NCBI GenBank assembly: GCA_949741925.1
Contig: CATJOY010000035.1
Coordinates: 18,815 to 82,814 of the forward strand
Reading direction: 5' to 3'
Length of the DNA: 64,000 nt
Source: an uncultured Desulfovibrionaceae bacterium
GTDB taxonomy: Bacteria; Desulfobacterota; Desulfovibrionia; Desulfovibrionales; Desulfovibrionaceae
The notes beneath the pieces are model-generated. The model did no database searches and was not told the origin of the DNA. It saw nothing but the letters and a program-made list of their open reading frames with translations. Made by a program: the position numbers and the translations under genes. This document shows, one piece after another, positions 1 to 8,152 of the stretch; position 1 is the stretch's first letter, and every line of letters starts with the position of its first letter.

Positions 1-1603
1 GCTCTTCTCCTTTACAGGATAGGTGTTCCAGGCTGTAGAGACCGCAGTGCAGGGCTTCGGCGAGTTCCGCCTGAGCCAATTGGGTTCCCCAGAGGATGGG
101 ACGTTGCCCCTTGAACCGGGACCTGAGAAAATCGGTAAGCTGGTAAAGCCCTTCCGGGCCTGTAAAGGCATCGGCATCATAGAGCGCCGAGGTGATTCTG
201 ACCGAGCAGAACGCGCCCTGGCACGGGCCCTTGCCGACGCGACTGCGCAGGCCGATGGCCTGCAACAGCGAAACCTCGGTTTCCGGAAGCGAGGATACGA
301 TTTCCTCTATGGCCCGTTTCTGGACCAACTCACATTCACAAAGCACCGGATTCTCGGGTTCATGGTGTTCGAGCCAGAAGCGGGCGGCCCGGCCGGGTTC
401 GGTCCAGCTTGAAGCGGCCACCGCCGGGAGCAGGGCCGTCCGCGTTCGGCAGGGGGCCGTAACGCCCATTTTGGCGCAGACGGCATCGCTGGTCCGTTCC
501 GCCATGAGCCGGTGGGTGGTCAGTTTGCCTCCGGTGATGGTGGTGAAATTTTCAATGCCGCCTTGATCCGGGCGGGCGTGGTCGATCAGGGAGAAGTTTC
601 GGGAAACGGCTCTATCCTCGCTGCCGCTGCCGGCCAGAGGGCGCACTCCGGCAAAGGCCCGGATATACCGGGTAGAAGCCAAGGCAGGAACCATGGGCGC
701 GCCTTCGCGGATATTTTCTTCCACTTCGGCAATCGTTGGGCTGATGGAATCCAAGCCGCCCAGGCGAACGGCGGTTGTGCCGAGCACCGAAACCGTTCCG
801 CCGGGTACCAGAATATCTCCGTTGCCGGCCGGACGCAGCCGGTTGATAACCCGCGTAGCCAGCCGGTCGTGGGTGACCAGAAGGGTGCCTTTGGAAAGAA
901 CCAGGGGCACCGTGCCCCCGGCCATGGCGGCGATTTCACCGGCCCACGCTCCGGCAGCGTTGATATACTGTTTGGCTTCGATACGGAATTCGCCCAGTTT
1001 GGGGTGAACGGCCTTAGCCGCTACAACGCGCCGCCCGCTGATCTCAAGGCCGGTAATTTTGGTGTGGGAGAAGAGCTGGCTATCCGCTTCAAGGGTAGCA
1101 TGGGCCATCAGATCCAGACAGAGGCGGAAGGGATCAATGGAGCCGTCGGGCACGCTGAAGGCCCGGGTGAGCTTGGGCGAGAGCGCGGGTTCCATGGCCA
1201 GAGCTTCCTCCACGGGAATTTCCTTGGCCGTAATTCCAGCGGCGGAGCAAAGGGCCGGGAAGGATTCGCCATAATCCGGATCATCGCCTACAACAGAAAC
1301 AAAAAGACCGCCGCAATCCTCGATGCAGTGCGGGGCTGTCAGCCTGAGGATATCCCCTTCTTCGCGGCATTCCACCGCGGCCTCGCGGTCGGAGGCAACG
1401 TAGCGGGCGCCGCTGTGCAGCAGGCCGTGGTTGCCGCCTGAGGCCCCGGAGGCTACATCGCGCCATTCAGCAACAATGGCGTTGACGCCTCGCAAGGCCA
1501 GATCTCTAGCAATGGCCGTGCCGGTTACGCCGCCGCCGATGATCAACACATCACATCGAGGGGGTGTGGAAAAGGTGACTGCGTCATGCCTGGGGTCTGC
1601 CAT
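1..1603 (-). CDS. glpA: Anaerobic glycerol-3-phosphate dehydrogenase subunit A (partial, 3' end beyond left edge)
   Basis: FAD-dependent oxidation of glycerol-3-phosphate to dihydroxyacetone phosphate, feeding electrons to quinone through GlpB/GlpC partners (family knowledge). On the minus strand an open frame runs from an ATG at 1603 to the window edge, 534 codons without a stop. Residues 16-32 hold a dinucleotide-binding motif (DVLIIGGGVTGTAIARD). Near the end there is a BFD-like iron-sulfur pattern: CxC at about residues 422/424, then C-x4-C at about 461/466, which separates the GlpA type from short aerobic GlpD. GlpA proteins are about 540 residues, so only a few codons should be missing; glpB would be expected next to the left. 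It is divergent from a DeoR-family gene that is probably its repressor. Confidence 0.93.
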   Translation of the reverse strand, partial: MADPRHDAVTFSTPPRCDVLIIGGGVTGTAIARDLALRGVNAIVAEWRDVASGASGGNHGLLHSGARYVASDREAAVECREEGDILRLTAPHCIEDCGGLFVSVVGDDPDYGESFPALCSAAGITAKEIPVEEALAMEPALSPKLTRAFSVPDGSIDPFRLCLDLMAHATLEADSQLFSHTKITGLEISGRRVVAAKAVHPKLGEFRIEAKQYINAAGAWAGEIAAMAGGTVPLVLSKGTLLVTHDRLATRVINRLRPAGNGDILVPGGTVSVLGTTAVRLGGLDSISPTIAEVEENIREGAPMVPALASTRYIRAFAGVRPLAGSGSEDRAVSRNFSLIDHARPDQGGIENFTTITGGKLTTHRLMAERTSDAVCAKMGVTAPCRTRTALLPAVAASSWTEPGRAARFWLEHHEPENPVLCECELVQKRAIEEIVSSLPETEVSLLQAIGLRSRVGKGPCQGAFCSVRITSALYDADAFTGPEGLYQLTDFLRSRFKGQRPILWGTQLAQAELAEALHCGLYSLEHLSCKGEE

Positions 1604-2061
1604 GAAAACGCTCCTTGTTGCGAGCGCCCGCCTGGGCGCGGTCTTCCCGGAAAAAGGTGGTCGTGATTGTCCGTTGTACCGGATAGCTTTCCCGACGCCG
1701 CGGCCGTCATGCCGGGCCGCTCTTTGAGTGCCGGAGCATTTCGCCCCGTGTGCCCTGAAAAAGAGCCTATCAAATGTCGCGGTTTTGGCAAGCCCGCAAC
1801 TGTTTCCAAACATTGTCGGGACCTGCTGCACAACCTGTAAGGTGGTTACGGGGCGCGGCCGTATGACAAAAGTTTTTTTCGGCCGGTGCCGCCGGATAGT
1901 TAGGTGAGATTAACCGCAGCATATCTGACAGTGCTTGTCAAGATATTGTTTTTTTTCAAAAAATCGGATATTTTTTTTAATCATGAAAAGCCTGCCGCGC
2001 GGTCTGATGTGCTCCCGATGCATCGCGATCTCGGCAATTTTGGGCGTTCGCGAGGAACAGT
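1604..2061. promoter_or_regulatory. Divergent glpA/glpR intergenic region
   Basis: 458 bases without a gene, between the two divergent starts. It contains a strongly T-rich segment (about 1944-1980). A TTGTCA at 1935-1940 could be a -35 element for the rightward gene, but no clear -10 follows at the right spacing. A 13-base word, TTAGGTGAGATTA (1900-1912), recurs at 54776-54788. Operator sites for the regulator are expected here, but I cannot identify them. Confidence 0.4.
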
Positions 2062-2823
2062 ATGACCAAAGGCGCCGCCAGACGGCGGCAAATTCTGGAA
2101 CTGGTTCGCAAACACGGCTTTTGCAGTATGGAGGCCCTGATTCGCGAGTTGGGCGTCACCCCCCAAACCATCCGCAAAGATCTTTCCGAATTGGCCGGGC
2201 AAAGGCTTTTGGAGCGGTTCCATGGCGGCGCGGCTGCCTCCTCCAGCACAGAGAACGTGGCCTATCGGGTACGCCGGACGATCAAGCTTGAAGAAAAACA
2301 ACGCATTGCCCGTCTCGCTGCCGAACACATTCCCAACGGCTCGTCACTAATCTTAAACATCGGCACGACGACCGAAGAGGTTGCCAAGGCGTTGGCCCGA
2401 CACAAAGATCTGATCATTATCACCAACAATTTGAATATAGCCCGCATCTGTTCCGGTCACGAGGGGTGCGAAGTCATTGTGGCCGGCGGTAACGTGCGTG
2501 GATACGACCAGGCGGTTGTGGGCACGGCGGCCATGGAATTCATCCGCCAGTTCCGGGTGGATTACGCCATTATCGGCATTGCCGGCATCGATGAGAGCGG
2601 TACACTCCTTGACTTTGACCATCGGGAAGTACAAGTGGCCCGGGCAATTCTGCAATGCGCCCGCAACGTGCATCTGGTGGCGGATTCCTCTAAGTTTGGC
2701 CGTCCGGCCCTGGTCAGCGTGGGCAATCTTAGGGATATTACCGCCCTCTATACCGGCGCGCCGCTGGAAAAATCCTGGCGAACGATGGTGGAAAACGCAG
2801 GGATTGCTCTGCATTTGTGCTGA
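2062..2823 (+). CDS. glpR: DeoR-family transcriptional regulator, GlpR-like
   Basis: Predicted cytoplasmic repressor of glycerol-3-phosphate metabolism. The 253-residue length is normal for the family. Residues 1-60 form the DeoR winged HTH: RRRQILELVRKHG, then VTPQTIRKDLSEL as the recognition helix and the LLERFHGGA wing signature. Residues 75-235 are the DeoRC sugar-phosphate sensor fold, with the phosphate-binding stretch LNIGTTTEEVA and later LVADSSKFGR. GAGGA lies 6 bases before the ATG. The role in glycerol control is inferred from its position, divergent from glpA; by sequence alone it could sense another sugar phosphate. Confidence 0.85.
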   Translation: MTKGAARRRQILELVRKHGFCSMEALIRELGVTPQTIRKDLSELAGQRLLERFHGGAAASSSTENVAYRVRRTIKLEEKQRIARLAAEHIPNGSSLILNIGTTTEEVAKALARHKDLIIITNNLNIARICSGHEGCEVIVAGGNVRGYDQAVVGTAAMEFIRQFRVDYAIIGIAGIDESGTLLDFDHREVQVARAILQCARNVHLVADSSKFGRPALVSVGNLRDITALYTGAPLEKSWRTMVENAGIALHLC

Positions 2824-2888
2824 ATACGTCCTTTACAACCACCGGGCTTTCAAAAGCGAAATGTTGCGTGGAGAGAGAAGGGGGAGCT

Positions 2889-2917
2889 TTACTGCCGACC
2901 TTCTCGATTGATATAAT
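2889..2917 (+). promoter_or_regulatory. Putative sigma-70 promoter of the GNAT gene
   Basis: A consensus TATAAT (2912-2917) lies 17 bases after TTACTG (2889-2894), a weak -35. The start codon of the acetyltransferase follows 22 bases later, preceded by GGAAAG. This fits a gene that carries its own promoter rather than being read from the regulator gene upstream. Confidence 0.45.
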
Positions 2918-2938
2918 TTTTTTGGAAAGATACTTATT

Positions 2939-3451
2939 ATGATACTCACTAGAAAAGAAACTCCCAAAGATTATACTGAAGTACATGCACTTATTAAAGA
3001 AGCATTTTCGCGTGCTACCTATTCTGATGGAAAGGAACATACGATAGTAGATTCTGTACGAAATAGTGAAAGTTTTATTCCAGAATTATCATTAGTAGCA
3101 GAAATTGACGGGAGTATAGTAGGGCATATTATGTTCTCATTAGCTACTGTTGGGAGGGAGCGCGTAGTAGTTTTAGCGCCTCTTTCTGTAAAGCCGGAAT
3201 TTCAAAGACGGGGCGTTGGCAAGGCGTTAGTTAATGAGGGGCATAAGAATGCAAAAACATTACCATATCCCTACATATTTGTCCTGGGAAGCAAAGCGTA
3301 TTATTCTCAGTTTGGCTACACTCCCGCAAACCATTTTGGTGTGAAGGCGCCGGAAGGCATTCCTCAGGAAAATTTTATGGCTATAAAAATCCAAGAGCAA
3401 GCCGAGCCCCTTAGGGGGACGCTTGTATACGCAAAAGAATTCGGAATCTAA
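2939..3451 (+). CDS. GNAT-family N-acetyltransferase (YhbS-like)
   Basis: 170 residues. Predicted acetyl-CoA-dependent transferase with unknown acceptor. The GNAT core is visible: LSLVAEIDGSIVGHIMF (beta strands 3-4), then the acetyl-CoA loop VKPEFQRRGVGKALVNEG (Q/RxxGxG/A motif), and a C-terminal YYSQFGYTPA segment typical of the YhbS subgroup. Base composition is clearly more AT-rich than its neighbours (many AAA, ATA and TTA codons), which suggests recent acquisition. Its stop overlaps the stop of convergent cobU by 4 bases. Substrate cannot be inferred. Confidence 0.85.
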   Translation: MILTRKETPKDYTEVHALIKEAFSRATYSDGKEHTIVDSVRNSESFIPELSLVAEIDGSIVGHIMFSLATVGRERVVVLAPLSVKPEFQRRGVGKALVNEGHKNAKTLPYPYIFVLGSKAYYSQFGYTPANHFGVKAPEGIPQENFMAIKIQEQAEPLRGTLVYAKEFGI

Positions 3452-4023
3452 CACTTCTCTACCAGGCTATGCATGGGACGGCCATCCCGCTTGAGGACAA
3501 GGGGCAGGCCGCTGACAACGAAAACTGCCTCGGAGGCCAGCTCTGCGGCTGCCTGGTTGACCAGGCCGGCCAGGTCGCGGAATCGTCGAGATACGGCGTC
3601 GGCAGGGACCAACCCCAGGCCGAGTTCATTGGTCACTACCGCTACAGGCATGGAAAGGGCCGCAAGGGCCCGCAGCAACTCCCCGGCTTGGCGCATAACA
3701 ACGGCGTCGCTCCAGGTGTATTCCAGGCAGCCGGAAACCCACAGCGTCAAACAATCGAAAAGCAGCCCCTGCCCGTGGCACGCAGCTTCGTCCACTGCGG
3801 CCCGGGGGGTGTTCCATAAAGCGGGGCCGGGTTCAACCACAGACCATCCGACGCCGCGGGCCTCCTGGTGCCGGGCAATGCGTTCCTGAAGTTCCGGGTC
3901 GGCCCCTCCTGCTCGATTCGCCATCGCCGTCGCCATATAAACTCGGCGTGAGGAGCGCTCTTGCACCCAAGCCTGCGCAAAGGCGCTTTTGCCGCTACGG
4001 CATCCTCCGCTGACCAGAAGCAT
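3448..4023 (-). CDS. cobU: Adenosylcobinamide kinase / adenosylcobinamide-phosphate guanylyltransferase
   Basis: Bifunctional enzyme of the late cobalamin pathway that phosphorylates adenosylcobinamide and then forms the GDP derivative. The protein begins MLLVSGGCRSGKSAFAQ with the CobU P-loop at residues 6-13. It continues with VYMATAMA, a RIARHQEAR stretch carrying the guanylylated-histidine region, then LLFDCLTLWVS and VTNELGLGLVPAD, all family hallmarks. With the ATG at 4023 it is 191 residues, normal for CobU. The frame is open upstream, but that part is the preceding gene read in another frame. The start lies 2 bases after the stop of the proline-rich gene, so the two are probably translated from one message. 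No other cobalamin genes are in the window. Confidence 0.93.
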   Translation of the reverse strand: MLLVSGGCRSGKSAFAQAWVQERSSRRVYMATAMANRAGGADPELQERIARHQEARGVGWSVVEPGPALWNTPRAAVDEAACHGQGLLFDCLTLWVSGCLEYTWSDAVVMRQAGELLRALAALSMPVAVVTNELGLGLVPADAVSRRFRDLAGLVNQAAAELASEAVFVVSGLPLVLKRDGRPMHSLVEKC

Positions 4024-4025
4024 AG

Positions 4026-5429
4026 TTAGCGGGCCGCTGCATCCAGGCGGCCGGCCGCAGTAACCAGAACGGCAGCGGCGGCCCGTAGCGCGGGGAGGGC
4101 CTGCGGCCCGCGCCGGAAGGCCCAAAAAGCGCAGTAAACGCGCGAGTCTTCGCCCAGACCTCGGCCAAGGCTGCCGGCTAGTGTCTGGAACGCTGCTTCG
4201 CGTTCCCGGATACACTGTTGATAGGCGGCGGCGTCATGATCCATTAGAGCCTTCAATTCAGCCAGACCGGGGCGTTTTTCCTCGCGGGCGGCTTCAAATT
4301 CAGCGCTGCTGTCCAGATAATCGCGGTTGGCCGCGTGGACGGCGGATTGCGTCAGGGCCAGTTTTTCCACCTTGGCCCGGATGCCGGGATCATCCGCATA
4401 GGCATTCAGCGTAGCGGCAAGCCCTCGAGCTCGTGCGGCATAAATCCGGAACATCTCGCGGATCTCGGCCGGACGCAGGGCCCGTCCGGCTGCGGGGTTA
4501 ATCCGGCTATAGTCCCGCGCATCCCGATTCAAGGCGGCGATAAACCGGTCAAGATACAAGTTGGAGAGAAATTCCAGGCGGGAGGGTGTAAAAATGGATG
4601 TCAGGGCCGCTTGCCGGGAAGCAAAGGGATCCGCACTGACCCAGCGTATGCCGTTGGGGCGGGAGCCGTAGCGCAGATTGGCTGATCTGACGCCCAAGGT
4701 GCTGATGCCTGAGGAAGTCGCTGTGGGGTGGGTTCCTTGCGGCCAGTAACTAGCTACCATGAGCCGCGCCAGATCATCTACAAAGGAGGGCAGCAGCATG
4801 CTGTCCCCGGCCGCGCCTTCGGCTCCGGCGGAGGAAGCAGGGGGATTACCGATGCTTCCAGGCTGTTCCACGGCCAGGGAGGCCGAAGCCTCCAGAGCGG
4901 AGGCCGGCAGGCTGCCCGGGGCGGGGGGCGCCGGGGAAGCCGGGGGCTGAAGAGAGGTTTGACCTTGTATCTGCCCTGAAGTGAGTCCTTTCTGCGGCAC
5001 GTCGTCGGGAATTCGCGTGGGCGTTTGGTCCGGGGTTTGGGGAGGAAGCGGGGCCGAAGGCTGAGTCTGAGGGGAAAGCTGTTCGGGTATTTGGTCGGAA
5101 ATCCCCGGCACAACTGCGGGCTGCGCCTCATTGGCGGGCCGGGTGGGGAGGGTTGTGTTCGGCAACAGATCTGCCGGGTCGGAAGTTCCCGGCAGCGGGG
5201 CAAGCGGCGGGAGTTGGACGCCTGTTCCCTGATTGCCGTTTCCGGCTGCCCCGGGTTGGGCGCCGGATTGCCCCGAAACCTCCGCCGAAGAGCCTGCGCG
5301 AACAGCCTGGCCTTGGGGGGAATGGTCACCGTCGAGAGTGTTTCGCATGAACAGAAACGCCGCTCCTGCGGCGATGATAAGCGCAAAAATAGTGAGGACA
5401 ATGCCTCGGGATGAGTTGGATTTTTTCAT
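4026..5429 (-). CDS. Membrane-anchored proline-rich protein of unknown function
   Basis: 467 residues from the ATG at 5429, chosen because GGAGG sits 7 bases upstream. Residues 9-29 form one transmembrane helix after a short basic N-terminus. Residues 35-190 are low-complexity, rich in Pro, Gln, Ser and Ala, the composition of a periplasm-spanning linker. Residues 205-467 are a compositionally normal, mostly helical domain with many Ala, Arg and Glu. The topology resembles TonB- or FtsN-like spanning proteins, but I see no known domain. It is encoded between an HlyD-type adaptor and cobU on the same strand, 107 bases downstream of the adaptor. Function unknown. Confidence 0.75.
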   Translation of the reverse strand: MKKSNSSRGIVLTIFALIIAAGAAFLFMRNTLDGDHSPQGQAVRAGSSAEVSGQSGAQPGAAGNGNQGTGVQLPPLAPLPGTSDPADLLPNTTLPTRPANEAQPAVVPGISDQIPEQLSPQTQPSAPLPPQTPDQTPTRIPDDVPQKGLTSGQIQGQTSLQPPASPAPPAPGSLPASALEASASLAVEQPGSIGNPPASSAGAEGAAGDSMLLPSFVDDLARLMVASYWPQGTHPTATSSGISTLGVRSANLRYGSRPNGIRWVSADPFASRQAALTSIFTPSRLEFLSNLYLDRFIAALNRDARDYSRINPAAGRALRPAEIREMFRIYAARARGLAATLNAYADDPGIRAKVEKLALTQSAVHAANRDYLDSSAEFEAAREEKRPGLAELKALMDHDAAAYQQCIREREAAFQTLAGSLGRGLGEDSRVYCAFWAFRRGPQALPALRAAAAVLVTAAGRLDAAAR

Positions 5430-5536
5430 ATGGAGCCTCCGGGAGCCGCTTTTCGACTCTTTCAAGGGACTGCATACACGCAAGAGAGCGCCGAGGCAAT
5501 GAGCAACCTCTGGACCGGTATGCCGAGGAGCACTCG

Positions 5537-6559
5537 CTATTTCGGCTCCTGTTCCAGACGGACCGAGGCTTTCATGCCGGGATGAATGGCGGGCATGGAA
5601 GCAGGGTCGTATGTATCAAGGCTGACCCGGACGGGCAGCGAGTCCTTGCCGCTTGAGGATTGTTCCTCCGGGAAAATGTCAATGATCCTTCCCTCGAGTT
5701 CCGGGCCGTCAAAGCCGCTGAGGCGGATTACGCAACGGCTGCCTATTGTCAACTCCGGCTTCAGCGTCGGCTTGAAATGCGCGCTGACCCACATATGCTC
5801 GAGGGTATACGGCATAACAAAGATTGCTTGGGCTCCAGCCAGGGCGTCTTCGCCCGTCCGGACCGTAATGCGTGTAACCATGCCCGGACCGGGAGCCCGG
5901 ATGACTGTTGCTGCCAGCATATCCTCGGCCATGCGCACTTGCCCGGCCTGAGCGCGGTACAGGGCCAACCGTTCGGCCAGGCCTCCCGCCCTGCTGGTTG
6001 CCCGTTCCGCTCTCACTCTGGCCAGGCTCGCGGCTTCATGCACAGCTTTGGCTCTGGCGAGGGCTTCCTCTGCTTTCTCCGCTTGATCCACGGCAAGCGC
6101 TACAGCTTCCTGGCTTGCTTGGCCCCGGTTGTACTGCACGCGCGTTCGGGCCAAGGAAAAATCAGCCTTGGCCTTGGCCTCGGAGAGGCGCTGGAGGTTC
6201 TTATAGGCTTGGTCTTCCTCTTGGCGCGCCAGAGGAACCAACTCGTGCCCGTCCCCTTCATCCCGCAGCAGTTCCGGCGGCAGGGAGGCCGCCAGGGATT
6301 CTAGGAGGCTCCGGGCATCCCGCAGAACCTTTTCCAGATCGCCGGATTCCAAACGGTAGAGTTCCTGCCCCGGGAAGACTGGTTCGCCTTCTTTTACGGC
6401 AATACTCACAACCTTACCCGGCACGGTCGGGGAAAGCGCTACAGAGGAACCTTCCACCTGGGCTTCCAGGCTGTCGGTATTCCAGATGATCTGTCGCAAG
6501 ATCCAAAAAGAAGCGGCCGCGCAGGTCAGGAGAACAACCGCAGTAATCAGTTTTTTCAT
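5537..6559 (-). CDS. HlyD-type membrane fusion (periplasmic adaptor) protein
   Basis: 340 residues. The N-terminal segment (residues 4-22) is a membrane anchor. A biotinyl-lipoyl half-motif follows (VALSPTVPGKVVSIAVKEGE, about 41-60), then a long coiled-coil hairpin (about 75-205, rich in Ala, Glu, Arg and Lys), the second lipoyl half (APGPGMVTRITVRTGE) and a beta-barrel domain ending VHPGM-like (AIHPGMKASVRLEQ). This is the architecture of HlyD/EmrA adaptors that bridge an inner-membrane pump to an outer-membrane channel. No pump or TolC-like gene is adjacent, so the cognate transporter is unknown. Confidence 0.85.
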   Translation of the reverse strand: MKKLITAVVLLTCAAASFWILRQIIWNTDSLEAQVEGSSVALSPTVPGKVVSIAVKEGEPVFPGQELYRLESGDLEKVLRDARSLLESLAASLPPELLRDEGDGHELVPLARQEEDQAYKNLQRLSEAKAKADFSLARTRVQYNRGQASQEAVALAVDQAEKAEEALARAKAVHEAASLARVRAERATSRAGGLAERLALYRAQAGQVRMAEDMLAATVIRAPGPGMVTRITVRTGEDALAGAQAIFVMPYTLEHMWVSAHFKPTLKPELTIGSRCVIRLSGFDGPELEGRIIDIFPEEQSSSGKDSLPVRVSLDTYDPASMPAIHPGMKASVRLEQEPK

Positions 6560-6642
6560 GAAAACTCCCCGGGGCTGAAGAAGTCAAAAATATGGCCCCA
6601 TAGATAGTATATGCATCTGTTATGCCAGGATATGGATCGGCG

Positions 6643-7215
6643 TTACAGGCATATCCCCTCGTGCCTTGCTGATTCAAGCCCTACGCAGTCGCCGTTGGAG
6701 CAGCCTTTTGCAAAATCACGGCAAGCCGCGTCGGTATTTCCTTCAAGCAGGTTGAGGGCGGCTCGAAAATTCCAGGCGCGATGCTGTCCGGAGGAAAGTT
6801 CAAGAGATCTGTCAAAATCCTTGCGCGCTCCCAATATATTGCCGCCCCGCATGGAAATCAGCCCCCGGTAAGCATAGGCGGTGGCTGAAGGGGCAAGGCG
6901 CACGGCCAGGCTGAGATCATCAAAGGCGCCATCCCAGTCTCTTATATCGCTTTTGGCCAGCCCGCGCCGAAGATAGGCTTCTGCATAGCGAGGTTCAATG
7001 GCAATGGCCCGGTCGAGTAATGCAATGGCTTGATAGGGGTCCGAACAAACCTCACTATTCTTCCAGAGGACATGGGCTCGAGAGAACAATGTCTCCGCTT
7101 CAGGAGCCACCGTACCGGAGAGCCCCATGGGGTTATATGGGGCCAGAGGCTCTTGTCCGGCGCAAGAACAGAGCGCCAGGACAAAAAATAAAAGTAATTT
7201 TCTTGGCTTAACCAT
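6643..7215 (-). CDS. TPR-repeat lipoprotein
   Basis: 190 residues. The N-terminus is a lipoprotein signal (MVKPRKLLLFFVLALCSCAG) with a lipobox-like LALC or LCSC at residues 13-18, so it should be anchored to a membrane facing the periplasm. Residues about 60-155 carry tetratricopeptide repeats (AIALLDRAIAIEPRYAEAYLRRGLA, then a DLSLAVRLAPSATAYAYRG unit and an RKDFDRSLELSSGQ unit; quoted in parts). The tail is cysteine-rich (CRDFAKGCSNGDCVGLE). It is first in a minus-strand group with the HlyD adaptor, the proline-rich protein and cobU. TPRs imply protein binding; the partner is unknown. Confidence 0.8.
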   Translation of the reverse strand: MVKPRKLLLFFVLALCSCAGQEPLAPYNPMGLSGTVAPEAETLFSRAHVLWKNSEVCSDPYQAIALLDRAIAIEPRYAEAYLRRGLAKSDIRDWDGAFDDLSLAVRLAPSATAYAYRGLISMRGGNILGARKDFDRSLELSSGQHRAWNFRAALNLLEGNTDAACRDFAKGCSNGDCVGLESARHEGICL

Positions 7216-7313
7216 GAAAACTCCAGTTTAGGCTTTCAAGGGCTTGCTAATTTGGCAGCAGCTGTTCTATAGACAATTATATATTTTATTCAGTAGCAAA
7301 TATAACAAAGGGT

Positions 7314-7820
7314 ATGCAAATGCACTTCAGCAGCATTCGAGATTCGCTGGATAAGGCGGCCGTCATACTTTTAAGCCAAGCTTGCGAACCTGAGTGCGAG
7401 GAGGAGTCGGCAAAACTCATTACTGCCTGCGTAGCCGGACTGCGCATGCTTTCCTCACACTGCGGGGAATATGACGACAAAGTACGTTATGGTCAAGATT
7501 ATATCCGACACTTTCTGAAGGAGCTGGGGAATCTTTGCGCCAACGGCAAGGATGGCTTTACGCTGAACGAATGTCATGACGCGGCCTTTGCGCTGATGGA
7601 GGATATGGCGCTTTTTGTCCGGGAAAAGATGCTGCGCACGGGATTCGTGAATTGTCTGGAAGAAGAAAAGGCCCTGATCAACTTTTTTGAACAGTGCGGT
7701 TCCTGGGCGTTTGACGAACGTACCGTGCTGATGGATGACTATCATGTCAGGATGCCCGTCGCCGTTATGAAAGGCATGATCATGGAATTGAAAGAATTAA
7801 AGGCAATCCGGACGAATTAG
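7314..7820 (+). CDS. Hypothetical protein, small soluble helical
   Basis: 168 residues from the ATG at 7314; a second in-frame ATG at 7320 is equally possible (AAAGGG lies just upstream of both). No signal peptide or membrane segment. The composition is acidic and helix-prone, with seven scattered cysteines, for example ACEPECEEES near residue 25 and LNECHDA near residue 85. I recognise no domain. The codon usage and regular open frame look like a real gene. It stands alone between the minus-strand lipoprotein group and a glycosyltransferase. Confidence 0.65.
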   Translation: MQMHFSSIRDSLDKAAVILLSQACEPECEEESAKLITACVAGLRMLSSHCGEYDDKVRYGQDYIRHFLKELGNLCANGKDGFTLNECHDAAFALMEDMALFVREKMLRTGFVNCLEEEKALINFFEQCGSWAFDERTVLMDDYHVRMPVAVMKGMIMELKELKAIRTN

Positions 7821-7854
7821 GAGTAGTTTCGCAATAGATTTCTTCATCTCGAGC

Positions 7855-7970
7855 CTTCTTTTTCCCCTGATGGCCTCAGGCGGAAAAAACGATCCGGGAG
7901 TACGCTGAAGAGGCCTTCCCCTGTTTTTTCCGTCTTCCTTGCCCGGGAAAAGTGTTTGGCTTTCAGGGAT
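7855..7970. repeat. Dispersed intergenic inverted repeat, copy A
   Basis: A perfect 10-base inverted repeat, CGGAAAAAAC (7881-7890) and GTTTTTTCCG (7923-7932), with a 32-base loop. The arms sit inside a longer segment that resembles regions at about 33020-33115 and 42890-43000, including the shared boxes TCAGGCGGAAAA and TTTTTTCCGTCTTCC. The rest of the 332-base gap between 7820 and 8153 shows nothing else. Confidence 0.55.
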
Positions 7971-8152
7971 GAAATATATTGAGAAAATGCCCCTAGGAGT
8001 AAGGATCACTCTTCTTCATGCTTCAAACGTTTGGGAGGCGCTCCAGGTCCGCCAGCAGAGCGCCGAGGGATTCCCTCCTTCATATCTGCGCGACGGGCTG
8101 TCTTGCGTAAGCAGGCAAGAACAGGTATGCCGAAGAAAACGTGGAGCGCCTG

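Noticed and set aside
512..1441. Long plus-strand open frame (309 codons)
   Set aside because: It is antisense to glpA, whose minus-strand frame has clear FAD and iron-sulfur motifs.
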